Shown: positions 60,015-64,000 of the stretch, piece after piece
How positions within the stretch are numbered: position 1 is the first letter of the stretch
How the letters are laid out: the number at the start of each line of letters is the position of its first letter
Assembly: GCA_034769895.1 (NCBI GenBank)
Contig: CM068369.1
Span: 146,589,574 to 146,653,573, forward strand
DNA: 64,000 nt
Source: Magicicada septendecula
Lineage: Eukaryota > Arthropoda > Insecta > Hemiptera > Cicadidae
Reading direction: 5' to 3'
Program-made: the position numbers and the translations under genes
The notes under the pieces: model-generated
The model's database searches: none
What the model was told of the DNA's origin: nothing
The model's input: the letters and a program-made list of their open reading frames with translations, nothing else

Positions 60015-60480
60015 ACTAAATATCGTTTTTCATCATCTTCATCAGCATCTTTACTGTAAGGATTAGGCCCTTGTTGACCTGTTCTAAAACCCATCTCCTC
60101 TTCCGTCTACTAACATCTCTCTTTTCAGTAGGCTTAAATCTTAAGATTGCTACTGGTAATCAGTTATTTGTCATGCGGTCCAAGTGTAATCATCATCTCG
60201 TCTTATTCTCCATAATCTTCTTCTGTAAAGATTCAATTCTAATTCTCTTTTAATATTTTCATTTATTACCTATCTTGGAGGGAATATGCTTGTGCACTTA
60301 TCAAACATATTGTTTCGCCACCTTGAATTTTCTCTTCTTCTCCTTACCTAGGATCCACTTTTCACTTCCGTACACCACTATAGGAATAGCTTCTATTTTG
60401 CGGAACTTACTGCAAGTATCTCTTTCTATTTTAAGTTTTATGTTACTAGGAAACTTTAATGGTTGCTTATAAATCCTAAT
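60015..60480 (-). pseudogene. 3' end of a decayed LINE (family A)
   Basis: The complement carries the end of family A: a GEEEKI-like block, then TEEEMGFRTGQQGPNP in place of RRRWVPEQAN-GLIL, and a short GATGA-rich tail (60035-60055 on the plus strand as tcatcatcttcatc). Frameshifts and stops are frequent, so this copy is older than the one at 14530-15929. Confidence 0.7.
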
Positions 60481-60848
60481 CTCAGTCCATGTTGTTTTGT
60501 ATCATATGTCCCATCTAAGTATTATTACTTGGCCTAATTTTGAGTATTCTTTTGAACATGCTTCACAGTGATACAAATAGGAGAAATTAGGAGAAAATAA
60601 CATCCACAACTAAATTTTTCGTTAAATATATGCTTAAACATTGAAACTATTATTGTTTTTTTTTACCACTATGTTGTAATAATTATTGTTAATTCATGTT
60701 AAAACGGCCTTGCGTGGTATAATGCAACATTTTGATGATTACACAAACTTCAGCTGGATAAATATGATCCAGTTATATCATGATTTATCAGTATGCCTCT
60801 ACAGTACTTTTTTGGCTACCACACATTTTGTACATTCCCGGAATCAGT
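60481..60848. other. AT-rich DNA, nothing recognised
   Basis: No features seen. Confidence 0.4.
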
Positions 60849-60885
60849 TATAAATAAGAGCAACTGCAATTCAGTCAGTCAGTTC
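60849..60885 (+). promoter_or_regulatory. Candidate arthropod core promoter
   Basis: TATAAATAAG (60849-60858) is followed by three overlapping initiator-like TCAGT sequences (60871-60883). The A of the second and third lies about 28 and 32 bp from the start of the TATA box, the normal spacing for arthropod promoters. No coding sequence could be linked to it. It could belong to a non-coding transcript, a first exon or an unrecognised LTR. Confidence 0.3.
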
Positions 60886-61789
60886 TGCGTACTGTTTTAC
60901 AACGATAAGAGCGTGATACTAGTGCAAGTGTAAAGCGTCTGTTTCTAATTATTTACTTGTGGCACGATGGTATAAATTACCAACTTAGTTGCTGTAGTTA
61001 ATTATTGAGTTAATTATTGTTTATAATGTGTATTTGATGGCTGTATTGTATTGGAGAATTACTGAAATGTGATTGCTTTAGAGAAGCGATATTAATTGTG
61101 ACTTCGTATAAATTGTGACTTTCGAGGTCTCTGGTACATAATAATGTATTAAATGTTCCATTTTATCTTTGAAACAATATTGAGCGTTCATTATTAATTA
61201 CATGACGTGCATGAGATATTGTATGCTCTGAGCTCATGGCTACTCGCTTGCACGAACGAAGTGCTGGGTATGTAAGAATGAATACATAAATAAATGTCTT
61301 TGTTACGTATAAAAAAAAGACTTAAAAAATCATGGCTACTGAGTGAAATATGAAAGTAACTTATTTAATTTAATGACATGGCACTTGTGTGAGATTAGGT
61401 CGGACGGTGACGATGCAAGATGGCGTACTGTTAGGCAACCGTAATTCTGCAACAATAGAAAATTTAATGCATTCTATAATGAACTAATAGCCACCCACAT
61501 AACGTCATTCACTATTTCAGTATTACAGTTACAAATAAAATATAGTAGATAAAGTAGACTATTTGTCAGCAGCAATAGCTATTCTCAGTTATGGTATTGC
61601 TTAGCGCCGTGAAACTAGTTCCTTGTTCATATTAGTAGGCCTGATGGTAATGTTTTAATCTTTGGTTTCTTTGTATTACTGGATTTAAAGATGGCTACAA
61701 TGAATTAAATAAAAACAACTTCAATTTTTCGAATACTCAATCCTCCGAGTTTTATTAGAAAATTTTCTGCGAGCTTCCTCAGGAGATAT
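60886..61789. other. No gene recognised
   Basis: Sequence downstream of the candidate promoter; no open frame above background. Confidence 0.4.
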
Positions 61790-62200
61790 CGTCTTGCCGT
61801 AGCATTTAACGAGCAAGTCGGCGAGGGAGTCTGCGTGCTGTGTGTCGGTGACAGCGTTGCTGTTGGTAGGATCCTCCTTGCCGGGCAGGCCTCAAACGTG
61901 GAGCCAAGACTAAGTGCGTTTTGCAGCGACCATCAAGATCGTTGATTTTAAAATCTCGTTACCTAGATAAGGCTTTTATCGTCGTTGAAGGCGTGGACGA
62001 CACACCTGACGTTGGTTCAGACCAGGTCGTCTATTAGTACTAGGAACAAGTACTAATTCACAGCGCGGCGAGGCAGCAGTACCACGACCGGCCTTTCCTG
62101 ACGCAGTGTATGTAACGCGGCGGGGGGAGATTTTTCTTACTCACACAGTCAACAGCATTAAACGCAAGACCCACAGCCGTATACAGGGCTAATGAACTGA
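61790..62200. other. GC-richer stretch, unassigned
   Basis: About 400 bp clearly richer in G+C than its surroundings (gcaagtcggcgagggagtc, cgcggcgaggcagcag, cgcggcgggggga). No long frame, tRNA or rRNA match was recognised. It could be an unknown exon, a CpG-rich regulatory region or the 5' part of a mobile element. Confidence 0.35.
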
Positions 62201-62224
62201 GACTTTCAAAGCAGTGCTGAGAGT

Positions 62225-62460
62225 ATCATGGAGTGACCAGGTAAGAAATAACGACTTAAGGATCATCTTCGGGATACAAAATCTAAACAACAAGATAATG
62301 CAGTACAGACATAATCGCACAGACCGCGTAGAAAGGATGGGTAAGAATAGGATACCAATGTAAAATTTTGTTTATTATCCACATGGAGGAAGTAATATTG
62401 GAAGACCAAAGAAAAGGTAGTCAGGCAAAGAAGTGAGTAACGGTCGTATGGTTCAAATTC
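62225..62460 (+). pseudogene. 3' end of a decayed LINE (family G)
   Basis: Plus-strand reading gives WSDQVRNNDLRIIFGIQNL, KIMQYRHNRTDRVERMGK, then a stop, and in another frame GGSNIGRPKKR. These are the standard last blocks of a LINE polyprotein. The sequence CAGGTAAG near 62238 looks like a splice donor but lies inside this coding relic. Confidence 0.7.
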
Positions 62461-62600
62461 TGAAGAAGAAGTAGAAGGAAAAGAAAACAAAACAATAAGG
62501 AAGAGGAGGAGGAGGAGAAGAAGGAGAAGATGATGGTAATGTTGAAGGATGAAAAGAAAGAAGAAGAAAGAAAAAGATGATGATATGACGAAGAAGCAGA
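62461..62600. repeat. GAA/GGA-rich low-complexity tract
   Basis: Imperfect purine-rich triplets (gaagaagaag, gaggaggaggagg), possibly the tail of the preceding LINE. Confidence 0.8.
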
Positions 62601-64000
62601 CTTTCTGCAAGTTACGGAAGTGTGTTATTTTGCAGTCGTCCAATCAAGATGCTTGATTCTGAGAGACTCGTCTTTAATATCAGTATTGAGAATCTGTGAG
62701 AGAGGATTGCAGCAAAGTTCTTAGCTGCAAGTCAAGAAATAAAGCAGAACCGAAATCTAAACGTCTCGACGTCTGGCAGGCCTTTACAGACAAACAAGAA
62801 AGATTATCGTCCACTAAAGCGAGAGTTAAAGAATGCTGGAAGCCCAAATGTGGGTCTACAAAATTGTAATATGATAAGAAACGATTTTTGTTTGTAGTTT
62901 GTAATGTATTTATTTATGTGCCTTTTTGATAAATAATGTTTAACATTTAGTTATTTACTTTTTTAAATACCATATAGTCCATATTTTTTAGAAGTACACA
63001 CGAGCGCTCGCGTGTACTTATAGAGATATTTGAAACACGGCGAACTGTCTGAAATCTGCAGTACGAGCGGTTGTGTGGTCAGGGATAGACGTTTGTGCGA
63101 GTGGAGGCGACATGCACGCGATGTCACGCGAGGAATGAACGATAGCACGACCGCGCTTAGCATCTCATTACACGACTAGTCAAATGTCATGTAAACCTTT
63201 ATGACGGCAACACAAACGTTTATCGATTCTCGACAAACGTGAGATATAATACAAATTATGGGACATCTTGTGCATACATGACTGTTACTGCGACGACTCG
63301 CTTATTGAAATTTTGTCACGAAAACACGATTTGTTACGTCCTTATCACTATTTCGCAACACACTCCGACTACTGCTTATGCATCGACTTGGTCTTCGGTT
63401 GCTGTCGTTACAATCTAGTTTAGGTTTATTTTCTGTATTTATTGCTACTTCGTGCGCGCGTTACGATGAAATCAAGGTTATGGAGTAACTGGCAGCAGGC
63501 GCCACTTCATATCTTACGATGTGTGTCGGAGCGACTTACAGTTCGAAGACGCAGAAAACAGATCGGCGTAAAAATCGAAATTTATAAGCCATATTACACA
63601 TTCTCATGACGACCTTTGTGCAGTGGAAATGACAGCGCAGTTGAGAGAGGACTATGTTACCGATATCGGAGAAGCAAGCAAATTGTCAGTGACCCGAAAA
63701 CAAATAACACCGAATGGACTGGCGGTTTAGGCCCAGAGCTGTCATAGCACAGATTTACTGCTTGTGGTGAGGTAGGGATAACTATTGCAATATTTTACAC
63801 CTTGCAAAGGATCAGGCTTCAATATGTTGTGTCCAACGATTTTCTGTCCGTTCGGTTTGGGGATCTGGGGAACGTTCACAAAAGACTGTTATTCAACAAT
63901 AACAATGTGTGTTGTGTTATATTGTGGTCAGACAAAGGAAACTTGTTATCAGTCGGGTATAATATGAGTTATTTAAAAATATATTGGAAAAACCTTTAAG
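62601..64000. other. No gene recognised
   Basis: Short frames on both strands, none matching a family I know. A GC-alternating block lies near 63000-63150. The window ends here without a detectable gene start. Confidence 0.4.

Noticed and set aside
62230-62245. A splice donor (caggtaag)
   Set aside because: It lies inside a LINE polyprotein relic whose reading passes through it.

Overview
This is a repeat-dominated eukaryotic window with no host protein-coding gene, rRNA or tRNA gene that I can recognise. It is AT-rich with long stretches of low coding content. It holds mariner, hAT-type MITEs, a Helitron, tRNA-derived SINE, non-LTR (LINE), Ty3/gypsy and Penelope-like elements and abundant (CA)n, (GAA)n and (GAT)n microsatellites. 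Together with the LINE tail proteins (LRxx..RRNxDIRQxL..GRPRRRW type) this suggests an arthropod, probably an insect with a large genome such as a cockroach or relative. The taxon is an inference, not a proof.

Layout. 1-13.6 kb: dispersed repeats, microsatellites, one LINE tail, one hAT-type MITE (8035-8460) and a fold-back element (11800-12037). 13.6-18.8 kb: a cluster of decayed LINEs; one carries a hAT MITE (15996-16427) with a perfect 8-bp target duplication inside its old coding sequence. 19.3-20.7 kb: two solo LTRs of one family, each with its own 4-bp target duplication. 22.0-22.9 kb: a dead mariner. 23.6-27.2 kb: degenerate tandem repeats, a 52-bp x3 minisatellite and a hAT MITE (26833-27204).

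27209-45982 is the outstanding structure: a palindrome of about 18.8 kb with nearly identical arms of 9100 and 9108 bp around a 566-bp spacer. Each arm carries, in mirror image, a Helitron with an internal 128-bp minisatellite, a LINE tail, a gypsy LTR, the C-terminal piece of gypsy pol, and the 3' end of a Penelope-like element (PLE). The spacer, read with the right arm, encodes the PLE GIY-YIG endonuclease.

Immediately right of the palindrome (46000-52696, minus strand) lies the rest of the gypsy element: pol with intact protease, RT, RNase H and integrase motifs, gag with a CCHC knuckle, a leader and a 5' LTR. A 14-bp sequence occurs both where gypsy pol stops (46000-46013) and where its C-terminal piece resumes in each arm. 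The simplest reading is nested events: gypsy inserted into a (CA)n tract; a PLE inserted into gypsy pol with a 14-bp target duplication; then an inverted duplication centred in the PLE copied about 9.1 kb. Its outer end falls in the target duplication of the hAT MITE at 27204 and is joined to pol through 17 bp of filler. Assembly error is the main alternative.

52.7-64 kb: a SINE with a 14-bp target duplication, short fold-back elements, a diverged copy of part of the palindrome arm, further LINE relics, a long perfect-looking hairpin (57679-57860), a candidate core promoter (60849-60885) and unannotated AT-rich DNA.
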